Counted from the stretch's first letter, positions 43,312-51,507 are shown. The stretch: DNA of 64,000 nucleotides from Sphingobacterium alimentarium (GCF_004342685.1 NZ_SMBZ01000001.1:62001-126000), one strand, 5' to 3'. Numbers and translations are program-made. The notes: generated by a model not told the origin, from the letters alone.

Positions 43312-43893
43312 TTAAACATAAAGATTTAAAAATTGTAGGCAGGTGTTCCAGATAAATACGAGTAATACAAGCACTACCGATTCCCACTTACTTTTGCTAT
43401 TCATTGCAATTTTCATTCCTACAACCAATAGGTAGAAAAAATAGATAATGAGCGAGATCGACAAAACTCCAATAGCACCCAAAGTAAATTGGTGAATTTT
43501 TTCTAATTCAGGCATTTGAAAACCTTCATCTAAGATTTCCAATTCCACGGCCCGTACACTTTCTTGCACGATTGGTAAAGCGGTCAACCCCAACAAGATA
43601 TAGATAATAATATGCGCAGTAAAAACCACGCTAAATACATCGATAAGTCGTGTTTTGGGGTATCGAATACGTGCAAAAGCAAATAATATTACACTGTTGG
43701 ACACCAGTGTAATCGCCAAATTTATCAGCGCTTGCCCATAGGATTGGTGATAATTATTAATAACCTTTAGTGACCCAAAGATAAGCGTACTCGAGCAAGT
43801 AGAAATCCATCCTGCAAAGAGCGTAGCAAGTAGCCCTACAAGGAGAAGCCTTTTTTCCGAACAAATCTCAAAAGGGTTAGTGAATATTTTCAT
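43312..43893 (-). CDS. Yip1-like membrane protein
   Basis: 193 residues with five predicted membrane helices; starts MKIFTNPFEICSEKRLLLVG, a layout seen in Yip1-domain proteins, but the match is weak. It overlaps the preceding membrane-protein gene by 17 bases and is followed at once by the hydrolase gene. Function unknown. Confidence 0.7.
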   Translation of the reverse strand: MKIFTNPFEICSEKRLLLVGLLATLFAGWISTCSSTLIFGSLKVINNYHQSYGQALINLAITLVSNSVILFAFARIRYPKTRLIDVFSVVFTAHIIIYILLGLTALPIVQESVRAVELEILDEGFQMPELEKIHQFTLGAIGVLSISLIIYFFYLLVVGMKIAMNSKSKWESVVLVLLVFIWNTCLQFLNLYV

Positions 43894-44359
43894 GCTCCAT
43901 CTGTTTATATGTATCTACCATGTCTTTAACTTCTTCTGGACGCTGCGTACCAATCATTATTCTTGCACCATTTTTCAGAATCAACTGCAAACCAAAATTG
44001 CCTTTCGTATTGTAGGCTATCCCATTCTTTCCGACACGATAGCCCCATCCTCCATAATCCACGATAGAATATTTTTTGATGTATACACTGTCGATCATAT
44101 CCCAACTCCAGGTTCTTTTAATCACAAAAGGAAAGAACCGTATGGTAATACCCGCCTTATCAATTCGTGTATGCAATTTCACAAAAAGTAGCATCAAGAC
44201 GAGGACCAACAGACCTAATCCAACCCAGTCCTCACTCGTAAAGGTTTTATCGGTGAGCAAAAGTGGATATAACAGCCATACAAAAAGTCCAACAAATAAT
44301 ATTATCAGCCACCAGTTCCAAAAGCTTTGCCTTTCGCTATATACTCTATTTTTCATCAT
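43877..44359 (-). CDS. Membrane protein with PH-like domain
   Basis: 160 residues: two membrane helices (about 14-33 and 44-61) and a soluble beta-rich domain (DKAGITIRFFPFVIKRTWSW, MIDSVYIKKYSIVDYGGWGY, GLQLILKNGARIMIGTQRPE) resembling bacterial PH domains. It overlaps the regulator gene upstream by 14 bases and the Yip1-like gene downstream by 17 bases, indicating translational coupling. Confidence 0.75.
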   Translation of the reverse strand: MMKNRVYSERQSFWNWWLIILFVGLFVWLLYPLLLTDKTFTSEDWVGLGLLVLVLMLLFVKLHTRIDKAGITIRFFPFVIKRTWSWDMIDSVYIKKYSIVDYGGWGYRVGKNGIAYNTKGNFGLQLILKNGARIMIGTQRPEEVKDMVDTYKQMEHENIH

Positions 44360-44618
44360 TCAATTTTTTTATTTTAACAATCAAATCATCTAATTTATTG
44401 CGGACAGTGGGATAACTTTTTCCCATTTGGGTTGCCATTTCTTTCAGACTGCCGGAGCACAACAAGAAAGCCATAAAAAACTCTTGTTCTTCCACAGACA
44501 ATTGCATAAATACAGGCATCTCATATTTACCTGTAACCTCTGTCTCACACGTCGTACAAAGCAACTTCGAAACACTTAATTTTTGCGCGCAACTAGGGCA
44601 ATATATGGGCAGCTTCAT
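44346..44618 (-). CDS. DUF2089-type zinc-ribbon/HTH regulator
   Basis: 90 residues from ATG 44618. A zinc ribbon with Cys7/Cys10 (CPSC) and Cys21/Cys24 (CTTC) is followed by a helix-turn-helix (GSLKEMATQMGKSYPTVRNK), as in DUF2089 proteins. A real Shine-Dalgarno AAAGGAG sits 5 bases before this ATG, which fixes the start; an upstream ATG at 44672 would skip it. It leads the four-gene operon and probably regulates it. Confidence 0.85.
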   Translation of the reverse strand: MKLPIYCPSCAQKLSVSKLLCTTCETEVTGKYEMPVFMQLSVEEQEFFMAFLLCSGSLKEMATQMGKSYPTVRNKLDDLIVKIKKLNDEK

Positions 44619-44742
44619 TTCATCTCCTTTTTTATTAATAAATATAACAAAAACTTTAACAATATTAAACACCGCCTTAACATTATTAAAATAAAACCAA
44701 AAAAATTAAGGTATTTAATCTCGTTTCTATACTCGAAAGCTT

Positions 44743-45522
44743 ATGTTTATATTTGCTAAATTTTTAAAAAGTTCGAAAAAGATGAGAAAGATTGCAGGAA
44801 TCATACTTACACCGGTTTTTTATATCGCCTTTGCTTTATTGTTAGTGATATTCCATCCGGTACAATGGCTATCTTTAAAATTAGGAGGATATACTGCACA
44901 TAAAAGAAGTGTGGATATACTGAATTTCTTTTTGACGCACTGTAATTATATCTTATTCAATACAGTTACTTTCATAGACAATAAAAATCTTCCTCTTAAT
45001 ACGCCTATTATCTTTGTTGCTAATCATCAAAGTACGTTTGATATTCCTGCCATGATATATTTTTTACGTCGTTTTCATGGTAAATTTATTTCCAAAATCG
45101 AACTAGCCACAGCCGGCATACCTAGTATTTCATTCAATCTGAAACATGGTGGAGCCGCTAATATTGACCGCAAAGACCCTAAACAATCCATTGCTGAGAT
45201 CTTGAAATTGGCAAACAATATGAAACAAAAAAATTGGTCTGCTTTTATTTTCCCTGAAGGTACACGCACACGTACCGGCAAGATGAAAAACTTCAACATC
45301 GGCGGTATTGCAACACTTATAAAGAAAAACCCTAATGCACTGATCGTGCCCGTAGCAATTACGGGATCATTCGATATGGTGAAGTACGGCTTCTTTCCAT
45401 TGCGTCCCTTTACGCCATTGAAGTGGGAAGTTCTCGATCCTCTACATACTGTAGGTCTTTCAATTGAAGAAATAGTGAAACTCGCGGAAGATACGGTAAG
45501 AAGTAAGGTAGAGCCTAATTAA
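44743..45522 (+). CDS. plsC: 1-acyl-sn-glycerol-3-phosphate acyltransferase
   Basis: Adds the second acyl chain in phosphatidic acid synthesis at the inner membrane. N-terminal hydrophobic helix (about 18-42), then the acyltransferase motifs NHQSTFD (H-x4-D), KIELATAGIPSISF, FPEGTRTR and VPVAITGS. 259 residues is normal. The start may be ATG 44743 or ATG 44782 (MRKIAG). It converges with the glycosyltransferase gene with an 8-base overlap and no terminator. Confidence 0.92.
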   Translation: MFIFAKFLKSSKKMRKIAGIILTPVFYIAFALLLVIFHPVQWLSLKLGGYTAHKRSVDILNFFLTHCNYILFNTVTFIDNKNLPLNTPIIFVANHQSTFDIPAMIYFLRRFHGKFISKIELATAGIPSISFNLKHGGAANIDRKDPKQSIAEILKLANNMKQKNWSAFIFPEGTRTRTGKMKNFNIGGIATLIKKNPNALIVPVAITGSFDMVKYGFFPLRPFTPLKWEVLDPLHTVGLSIEEIVKLAEDTVRSKVEPN

Positions 45523-46648
45523 CTTGTCTTCCCTTCCAGTCGTAGGTGCCAATATTTCCAGCTACGCCGATATACACCAAGTAGAATGTATGGATGACCG
45601 TGAGGAATGGAAGATACTTCAGTAGCTCCAACCTATTGGCAAAGCGTAGCACAGGAATCATAAAATAAAATTCCACAGCTATTTTCAGCAAAAAAGCCGT
45701 TAGCAGCCACCAATTAAAATTAGGCAGTAGGATTAAGAAAGCTAATAGCGAGCAGATAAGAGCCAGATTGAACAGCCATATAGACACGCCCAACACAATG
45801 ACTTTGACGTCTTTGTATTTGGTACTCTTGCTAGCCCAACGTTTACGCTGACTGATCAAAGAAGCTAGATCAGGTTTAGCATCCGTATATACGATCGCCT
45901 CTCTGGACTTGCAGAAACCTATCCGATTAGCATGTCTTTCGGCGACTTTATGCAAAAAAAGCTCGTCATCGCCCGACGCCAAGTTGTCAATACCTTTGAA
46001 CCCACCCATTTCAAAGAACACATCTCGACGATACGCCAAATTAGCTCCATTACAAGTGGTGGGATTGCCATTTCCAATCCCTGCAGCACCCAAGCCTATT
46101 AGATAGAGAAACTCCAAAGTCTGCAACCGTTCAAATCGAGATTTTTCTTCGGAATAAGCAACAGGCGATGATACAAGGTAACTATCATGCTTATCAAAAT
46201 AAGCCATAATCGTCCTTATCCAGTTAGCTCCCATCCGGCAGTCTGCATCTGTAGTCACGATTATTTCTCCCGAGGCGAGTTCGATAGCTTTAGTGATTGC
46301 GTATTTTTTGTAAGAATTCAGCTTATCTCCGACCTGCAGTTGTAGCAACTTGACACCGCGTGTTGAATACGATTGAATGATTTGTGCTGTTTTATCTGTA
46401 GAATGATCATCCACCACAATCAGTTCCAGTTGTGAAGCCGGGTAATTCTGATTTAATATGGCTTCGATAGTCCTGCCAATATTTTCTTCCTCATTGCGCG
46501 CCGCAATCAGGACAGATACTTTTTTGGTCGAAAGCCTATCTTCGGCATTGAAAATGGGCATCACGGACCATCCTTTTCGCAAGTACATCACTATAACCAC
46601 ATACACCAATGCACAGGCTGTCAGACAAAAGTTAAGAATTGTTATCAC
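45515..46648 (-). CDS. Family 2 glycosyltransferase, membrane-bound
   Basis: 377 residues: an N-terminal membrane helix, a GT-A domain with VLIAARNEEENIG, VVDDHSTDKTAQ, VTTDADCRMGANW, SGDDELFLHK and QRKRWASK (the QxxRW-like motif of processive GT2 enzymes), and three or four C-terminal helices. The acceptor is unknown. The start codon is GTG 46648, 17 bases inside the preceding UPF0104 gene, so the two are coupled. Together they suggest synthesis and transfer of a glycolipid. Confidence 0.88.
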   Translation of the reverse strand: MITILNFCLTACALVYVVIVMYLRKGWSVMPIFNAEDRLSTKKVSVLIAARNEEENIGRTIEAILNQNYPASQLELIVVDDHSTDKTAQIIQSYSTRGVKLLQLQVGDKLNSYKKYAITKAIELASGEIIVTTDADCRMGANWIRTIMAYFDKHDSYLVSSPVAYSEEKSRFERLQTLEFLYLIGLGAAGIGNGNPTTCNGANLAYRRDVFFEMGGFKGIDNLASGDDELFLHKVAERHANRIGFCKSREAIVYTDAKPDLASLISQRKRWASKSTKYKDVKVIVLGVSIWLFNLALICSLLAFLILLPNFNWWLLTAFLLKIAVEFYFMIPVLRFANRLELLKYLPFLTVIHTFYLVYIGVAGNIGTYDWKGRQVN

Positions 46649-47609
46649 TGAAATAATTTACATTCAACACAAAAAATGCCCCGATAATCGCGGGAAGAAT
46701 AAGATTCACAAACCAAATAAAAGATACAATCGCCATTACAGCTATATCTTGAGTGGTGATATACGCATATAAATTACTTGCCACAAAGCTGCGCACACTA
46801 AAGTCAAAAATGTCCAATGTTGGTAAGGCCGACTGCACAAAAAACAAGATAAAAATCATCATGACCATAGGAAGCAAATCCATATCTGGCAGTATGACAA
46901 CCATCAAAAGTACATATTGGGAAGTGAATATAACGAAGCGCACAAACGAAAGCCACAACACATACGCCAATTGGGGCAAGGTCACATGGCGCAGCACATC
47001 AAAAAAAGACTGTATGCGCTGGAGAAAACGGATTTTTTTGACCAGATAATCTATCCAATGTACATTAAAATAGAGCAAAATAAAGCTGAGCCCGTATATA
47101 AATGCCAATATCCACACCCCGAGCTTGACCACGGAAGGCGTCTCCAAGAATGTAGCAACAAACCAGGCGATACCTATGGCGCCAAAGAAACTCGTAAGCA
47201 CCAATTGCGCAAAAAGACCTACGCCCATCAATACGGCTCCGGAAGCACGATTTTCGGGTCTTAGCAACATAATGCGTCCACCGTACTCGCCAATACGATT
47301 AGGGGTAAAAATAGCCCAGGTAAGACCACAGAAAACGGATTTTACGGCTTTCCAAAACGATAATTCCTGAATGCCCTTAATGAGGTACTTCCATTTTACG
47401 ATTTCGAAAAACCAGTTGAAGAACATCATCAGCAACACTACCCCGATAACTCCATAAATAGCAGTGGTCTCTATATTCTGTATTAAATATTTGAATTCGA
47501 GGAGATTTTTTTGGTTATTTACCTTGCTATAGATAAACCAAAAAGCCAAACCAACAATAGTTAATTTGAGTGTATAGTTGAAGTATTTTTTTTGTTGCTT
47601 AGTAAACAT
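46632..47609 (-). CDS. UPF0104 / lysylphosphatidylglycerol synthase TM-domain membrane protein
   Basis: 325 residues from ATG 47609 (MFTKQQKKYF); the frame is open further to a TTG at 47669, but that leader is not conserved-looking. About 8 membrane helices with FWKAVKSVFCGLTWAIFTPN, RIGEYGGRIMLL and SALPTLDIFDFSVRSFVASN, a variant of the flippase-like family. It precedes and overlaps the GT2 gene, so a role in moving a lipid-linked product is plausible. Confidence 0.82.
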   Translation of the reverse strand: MFTKQQKKYFNYTLKLTIVGLAFWFIYSKVNNQKNLLEFKYLIQNIETTAIYGVIGVVLLMMFFNWFFEIVKWKYLIKGIQELSFWKAVKSVFCGLTWAIFTPNRIGEYGGRIMLLRPENRASGAVLMGVGLFAQLVLTSFFGAIGIAWFVATFLETPSVVKLGVWILAFIYGLSFILLYFNVHWIDYLVKKIRFLQRIQSFFDVLRHVTLPQLAYVLWLSFVRFVIFTSQYVLLMVVILPDMDLLPMVMMIFILFFVQSALPTLDIFDFSVRSFVASNLYAYITTQDIAVMAIVSFIWFVNLILPAIIGAFFVLNVNYFSDNNS

Positions 47610-47687
47610 TTTCCGTTTCGGTCGCACAATTTTAACAATTATTTTATGTAAAACAATTGGAATACGCAAAAACCGTACTCAAAACCG

Positions 47688-47695
47688 TATTTTTG
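47688..47695 (+). promoter_or_regulatory. Putative -7 box of ruvC
   Basis: TATTTTTG fits TAnnTTTG and ends 4 bases before the ruvC ATG, predicting a leaderless transcript. Confidence 0.45.
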
Positions 47696-47699
47696 TATC

Positions 47700-48263
47700 A
47701 TGCTAAAAGAAAAAGCGAAAGAGCGGATTATTCTAGGAATTGACCCAGGTACAGTAGTGTTGGGCTATGGTGTGGTAAAGGAGACGGGCAAAAAAGTGTC
47801 TTTGCAGACACTGGGCGTAGTCAAGATGGGCCATTTGGATGATCATGGTCTTAAATTACAGCGCATTTTCAAGAAAGTTTTGGCATTGATTGACGAATAC
47901 AACCCGGATTGTGTAGCGCTGGAAGCTCCATTTTATGGTAAAAATATACAAGTGATGCTAAAGTTAGGACGTGCACAAGGTATGGCGATGGCTGCAGCTT
48001 TGAGTCGCGACATCCCTATTTTCGAATATTCACCTCGTAAAATAAAACAGTCCGTAACCGGTCATGGTAACGCCAGCAAAGAGCAGGTTGCTGCTATGCT
48101 GCAGAATTTATTAGGCTTCAAAGAAACACCTGAATTTCTCGATGCGACGGATGGATTGGCAGTTGCAGTGTGTCACTCTTTTCAGCAAAATACGGCTAGC
48201 GGCTCCAAAAGTTACTCCGGATGGAGCGCTTTCGTAAAAGACAACGAAAAAAGAGTGCGTTAA
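47700..48263 (+). CDS. ruvC: Holliday junction resolvase RuvC
   Basis: Endonuclease that cuts Holliday junctions symmetrically with RuvAB. Four acidic active-site residues are recognisable: Asp15 in LGIDPGTVVLGYG, Glu75 in ALEAPFYGKN, and Asp148/Asp151 in LDATDGLAVAVCH. 187 residues is normal. The stop codon overlaps that of the convergent kinase-like gene by 4 bases. Confidence 0.95.
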   Translation: MLKEKAKERIILGIDPGTVVLGYGVVKETGKKVSLQTLGVVKMGHLDDHGLKLQRIFKKVLALIDEYNPDCVALEAPFYGKNIQVMLKLGRAQGMAMAAALSRDIPIFEYSPRKIKQSVTGHGNASKEQVAAMLQNLLGFKETPEFLDATDGLAVAVCHSFQQNTASGSKSYSGWSAFVKDNEKRVR

Positions 48264-49303
48264 ATCTTAACGGACCGAATCACATTTTTAACATTCAACT
48301 CCACAATATCAGTCATCGTCTTGCAGCGGTAGTATTGATCGATTTTGTACATCTCGGCGTAGCCTTCACGGAGTTTCCGAATATTCTCAGCGGTCGATAA
48401 CTCCTGACCAATGGATGCGTCGCGCAAATCTTTAATGCGATGCCGCTCACTACGTACACGATGCACAATAGACGAACGTTCCTCTTGCTGATATTGCAAG
48501 ACTGTTTTGTCATTGAGATGCTCCATGCATAGCTTCACATACGGAAAACATTCCTTGAAAAACTGCGGCATGTAAACCTTAGGATTGCCCTCATAAAATT
48601 GCTGATCAAAATCAATAGCCCGGATTCTGAATTGAAAATCATCAAAATCGGGTGTAATCTGCATCACAAAATTATACGCACGCATATCTCCCAAAAGCGC
48701 TATACTACAGCGTTCATTAAACTTCACAAATTCTTTGGCAATACGCGTTTGATTATAGTCTGCATTATTCATGCGCGACTTACTGAATATATCTCCTGGA
48801 ATGCCCACAATATGCTCTTCTACCAATGTTTCGAAGTCATAGATATAATTCACTTGATTCGGCGAAAGTATCTCTTCGAGCTCCAATCCATAGATTCTGG
48901 ATGCGTCCGCCTGTTTGACATAAAAATAATCATATACATCATTCAGTCGATTGATAATCCGGATGCGGAAAGGCCGCGTATTACCAAAAGCACAATACTC
49001 GATGCGATCGATAATTTTGTGCTGCACGATACGGGTATTCCCGGATGCTTTGAGGTTAGCATAGATAATTTTTAGTCCATCATATAATTGGTCCTGAATA
49101 TAGGGCGGATATAAAGGTGTTTCCCAATAGGTGTCATTTCCAAATTTGTCAATCACCGGCACAGTCTCTTGAAAATTGAGCAGGTCGAAATACGAAATCG
49201 GGAGCTTAGCCTCACGTTGGTACATTTTCAGGTACTTCGCCAATCCAACCCCTACTGGATAGATAGGCTTTTTGCGCGATATGATTACATCTTCAATTTT
49301 CAT
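48260..49303 (-). CDS. Uncharacterised protein with protein-kinase-like motif set
   Basis: 347 soluble residues with no signal peptide; I do not recognise a named family. A kinase-like order of motifs is visible: YDYFYVKQ (Lys130, beta-3-like), LELEE (Glu141-144, helix-C-like), a hinge-like LVEEHIVG (160-167), a catalytic-loop-like LLGDMRAYNFV (Asp206, Asn211) and a metal-site-like RAIDFDQQ (Asp231/Asp233). The C-terminal third is helical. This suggests a kinase or pseudokinase of HipA/PI-kinase type; it is an inference from motif order only. A purine-rich GGGAGG lies 5-10 bases before the ATG. Confidence 0.75.
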   Translation of the reverse strand: MKIEDVIISRKKPIYPVGVGLAKYLKMYQREAKLPISYFDLLNFQETVPVIDKFGNDTYWETPLYPPYIQDQLYDGLKIIYANLKASGNTRIVQHKIIDRIEYCAFGNTRPFRIRIINRLNDVYDYFYVKQADASRIYGLELEEILSPNQVNYIYDFETLVEEHIVGIPGDIFSKSRMNNADYNQTRIAKEFVKFNERCSIALLGDMRAYNFVMQITPDFDDFQFRIRAIDFDQQFYEGNPKVYMPQFFKECFPYVKLCMEHLNDKTVLQYQQEERSSIVHRVRSERHRIKDLRDASIGQELSTAENIRKLREGYAEMYKIDQYYRCKTMTDIVELNVKNVIRSVKI

Positions 49304-49610
49304 TTTTCCTCCCTATTCTATTTTTCCTTTAAAGCTAATATCTTTTCTATAAAAAAACATTATATAAATATGTCAATTTAAATTGCCTATATTCAAAATA
49401 ACCAAATAAAATATCAAATTTTGTTACTATTTTTGCAAAAGAATCAAAGAGATAAATTTATAGGCAAGATGGATTAGTGCGGAGTGGTAATTATATCTCG
49501 GGTACTAATTATCTAATTATAAATCTATAAAAAAGGACTAAAGTCCACAAAAGAACAATATACAATTATCGTACTAGTATGTCTATTGCGGTTATTGAAA
49601 AAATCACATT
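49304..49610. other. Divergent intergenic region upstream of lrp
   Basis: 307 bases without a gene. TATTTTTG at 49428-49435 is a possible -7 box for lrp and would give an unusually long leader of about 170 bases. The leader holds a small hairpin GGACT-AA-AGTCC (49535-49546 region). Such a leader could carry autoregulatory Lrp sites or an RNA element, but I cannot identify a known riboswitch. Confidence 0.35.
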
Positions 49611-50081
49611 ATGGAAAAAAATTATTCTAATTACGACTTAGACAATCTTGATGTTCAAATTCTTTCAATATTGATGGAGGACGCATCTATTCCATACACC
49701 GAAATTGCAAAAAAACTGATTGTTTCCGGTGGTACTATTCATGTACGCATGAAAAAAATGGAAGAATTAGGAATCATTCATGGCTCCAACCTCATCATCA
49801 ATCCACAAAAAGTAGGTTTTGACATTACAGCATTTTTGGGTATCTATTTAGAAAAAGGCTCTCAATATGCGGATGCTGTAGCTCAGTTGAAAAACATAAA
49901 AGAGGTCGTAGAACTTCACTATTGTACCGGACAATATAGTATGTTCGCCAAAATAGTATGCCGCGACACGGCACACCTTCGTAAGGTCTTGAATGAAGAT
50001 ATTCAAGGATTGAAAGGTATACAACGCACAGAAACGATTATCTCTTTGGAAGAGAGTATCAAACGTCAAATTACCTTGTAA
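49611..50081 (+). CDS. Lrp/AsnC family transcriptional regulator
   Basis: 156 residues. N-terminal winged HTH (DNLDVQILSILMEDASIPYT, EIAKKLIVSGGTIHVRMKKM) and C-terminal RAM/ligand-binding domain (GFDITAFLGIYLEKG, VVELHYCTGQYSMFAKIVC). This feast/famine type binds amino acids and forms octamers. No clear target operon is next to it. Its natural terminator has been split by an IS element immediately downstream. Confidence 0.92.
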   Translation: MEKNYSNYDLDNLDVQILSILMEDASIPYTEIAKKLIVSGGTIHVRMKKMEELGIIHGSNLIINPQKVGFDITAFLGIYLEKGSQYADAVAQLKNIKEVVELHYCTGQYSMFAKIVCRDTAHLRKVLNEDIQGLKGIQRTETIISLEESIKRQITL

Positions 50082-50119
50082 TTCTGAACTGACAAAAAAC
50101 ATAAAAAATGTGGCTTAGG

Positions 50120-50134
50120 TAGTCATGGTCGGAA
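50120..50134 (+). repeat. IS left terminal inverted repeat
   Basis: TAGTCATGGTCGGAA, perfect match to the complement of the right end. Its inner part also forms one arm of a hairpin terminator (50125-50153). Confidence 0.92.
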
Positions 50135-50153
50135 TTTCTTCCGACCATTTTTT
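50125..50153 (+). terminator. Terminator formed by the IS left end
   Basis: Perfect 10-bp stem ATGGTCGGAA / TTCCGACCAT with loop TTTC, followed by TTTTT. It would stop plus-strand transcripts arriving from lrp before they enter the transposase gene antisense. Confidence 0.85.
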
Positions 50154-51367
50154 ATGTTTTGAAAACTTTAGCTGGGTCTCCTCCTGCAAATATAATTAGA
50201 ATGGCCGTTATCATATCTCTAAGCTCCATTGCTATTCTTCGTTTGGCTGTTTTGTAGCCCAAATTATTTGATTTTTTATAAATCAACAAAAGCATCGCTG
50301 CTATCATTGTCATATAGACCATCACTTCAATTCCGTTCCTGTTCATTGAAACCAAATGACTTAGGTTGAGTTCTTGTTTCAGGAACCTGAAAAACACTTC
50401 AATATCCCAGCGTTTTCTGTAATAATCAGAAATTTCCTTGGCTGATAGTTGAAATTCGTTAGTTAGAAACCAAAATTCCTTGTTTGTTTTTTGACTTTTA
50501 ATGACCATCAAACGAAACTCAGTTTCTACTTTCTCTTGCCGAAAATGCACTTTGCCTCGTTGGTTTTGTATGGGACTTCCGGTATAAAGCTTTACCTTGC
50601 TGTCTTTTAGTACTTCCCAGTCATCCCATTTTAGAGGTTTTTTCGGCTCGAGAAATGATTCCATCTCTTCAAATTTTCTGTTATCTTTCGAACGAATGAT
50701 AAATTTAACAGATTGTCCATCAAATTCTTTCATTGACCGTGTTGATTGCAAGCCTCTGTCTATGACATAAATATTGTCGTGATATTCTTCTTTCTTTACT
50801 TGGTTTAAAATAGCTTCCGGGAGTGCGGACTCTTCGGAAGAGTATTTCTGAGCAGTGAAAACTTCTACTCCCGAAGGTAAAATGCCGTCAAACGAAAAAC
50901 TAAATTTCACTAATTTCTTACCGCTTTTCTGGTCAATGCCTTCTTTTAGCTTCGTACAGGCATCAGCAACAATAGTGCTCAACTCGTATAAGATTATACT
51001 TTTCGATTTCGGTCTTCGAGTAAACCCCTGAAAACCGCTGGTACATCTGCTCATAGATTTCTTTGAAATAACTGGGATCAATCTTGGAAAGTCTATCGGA
51101 GATAGAGCTTCTGCGAACCCTTTCTTCTTCTCCCAATCCAAATAGGGCTTTAAATCCACTACTGTTAAAAGTATCTTCTAATGTTCGCTGACTTAATCTT
51201 TCGTTATCGAAAATACAGAACAAAAGCAGATAAAACATCTTTTTCCCATGGAGCACTTTGCTATAATAATCAACTTTAGGGGTTGCCGAAAGATGGCTTA
51301 AAAGAGCTTCGGGTATAAATGCTAAAACTTGGCTGAGAGAGATTTTGTGATCTTTAAATACAGACAT
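50152..51367 (-). pseudogene. IS4-family DDE transposase, frameshifted
   Basis: The N-terminal part (MSVFKDHKISLSQVLAFIPE through EIEKYNLIRV) runs in one frame to 50963 and the C-terminal part (STIVADACTKLKEGID to the end at 50152) in another. The break is at about 50988, where GTTGAGCACT replaces the expected GTTGA(CA)GCACT, a 2-base loss inside the RVDSTIV block that holds the first catalytic Asp. The rest of the DDE core is intact (VIDRGLQST, WFLTNEFQLSAKEISDYYRKR, WDIEVFFRFLKQEL with the YREK-like Glu). So this copy should not transpose alone. The full-length product would be about 404 residues. Confidence 0.9.
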
Positions 51368-51492
51368 ACTATATAATTACTAGTGATAAAGATACAAAAT
51401 TCATAATAAAAAAACAATATAAATATTTGATAATCAATTAATTAAGACAATTTCTTGTTTTGCTAAAACACAAAAAAATCGGAAGAAAAATC

Positions 51493-51507
51493 TTCCGACC
51501 ATGACTA
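51493..51507 (-). repeat. IS right terminal inverted repeat
   Basis: TTCCGACCATGACTA on the plus strand, the exact complement of the left end. An inner palindrome GGAAGA/TCTTCC precedes it. Confidence 0.92.

Larger units (their letters stand above)
50120..51507 (-). mobile_element. IS4-type insertion sequence, 1388 bp, with 7-bp target duplication
   Basis: Bounded by 15-bp perfect terminal inverted repeats TAGTCATGGTCGGAA (50120-50134; complement at 51493-51507) and flanked by the direct repeat GCTTAGG at 50113-50119 and 51508-51514. It carries one transposase gene, broken by a frameshift. Identical target copies and intact ends suggest a recent insertion. Family assignment to IS4 is from the transposase sequence. 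Confidence 0.93.

Noticed and set aside
50963..51367. Two separate transposase genes (OrfA/OrfB) with programmed frameshifting
   Set aside because: The break falls inside a conserved catalytic block with no slippery sequence, and IS4-type transposases are normally single-frame, so a deletion is the better explanation.
50120..51507. Composite transposon carrying accessory genes
   Set aside because: Only one IS copy is present and the neighbours (lrp, mutL operon) are core genes.
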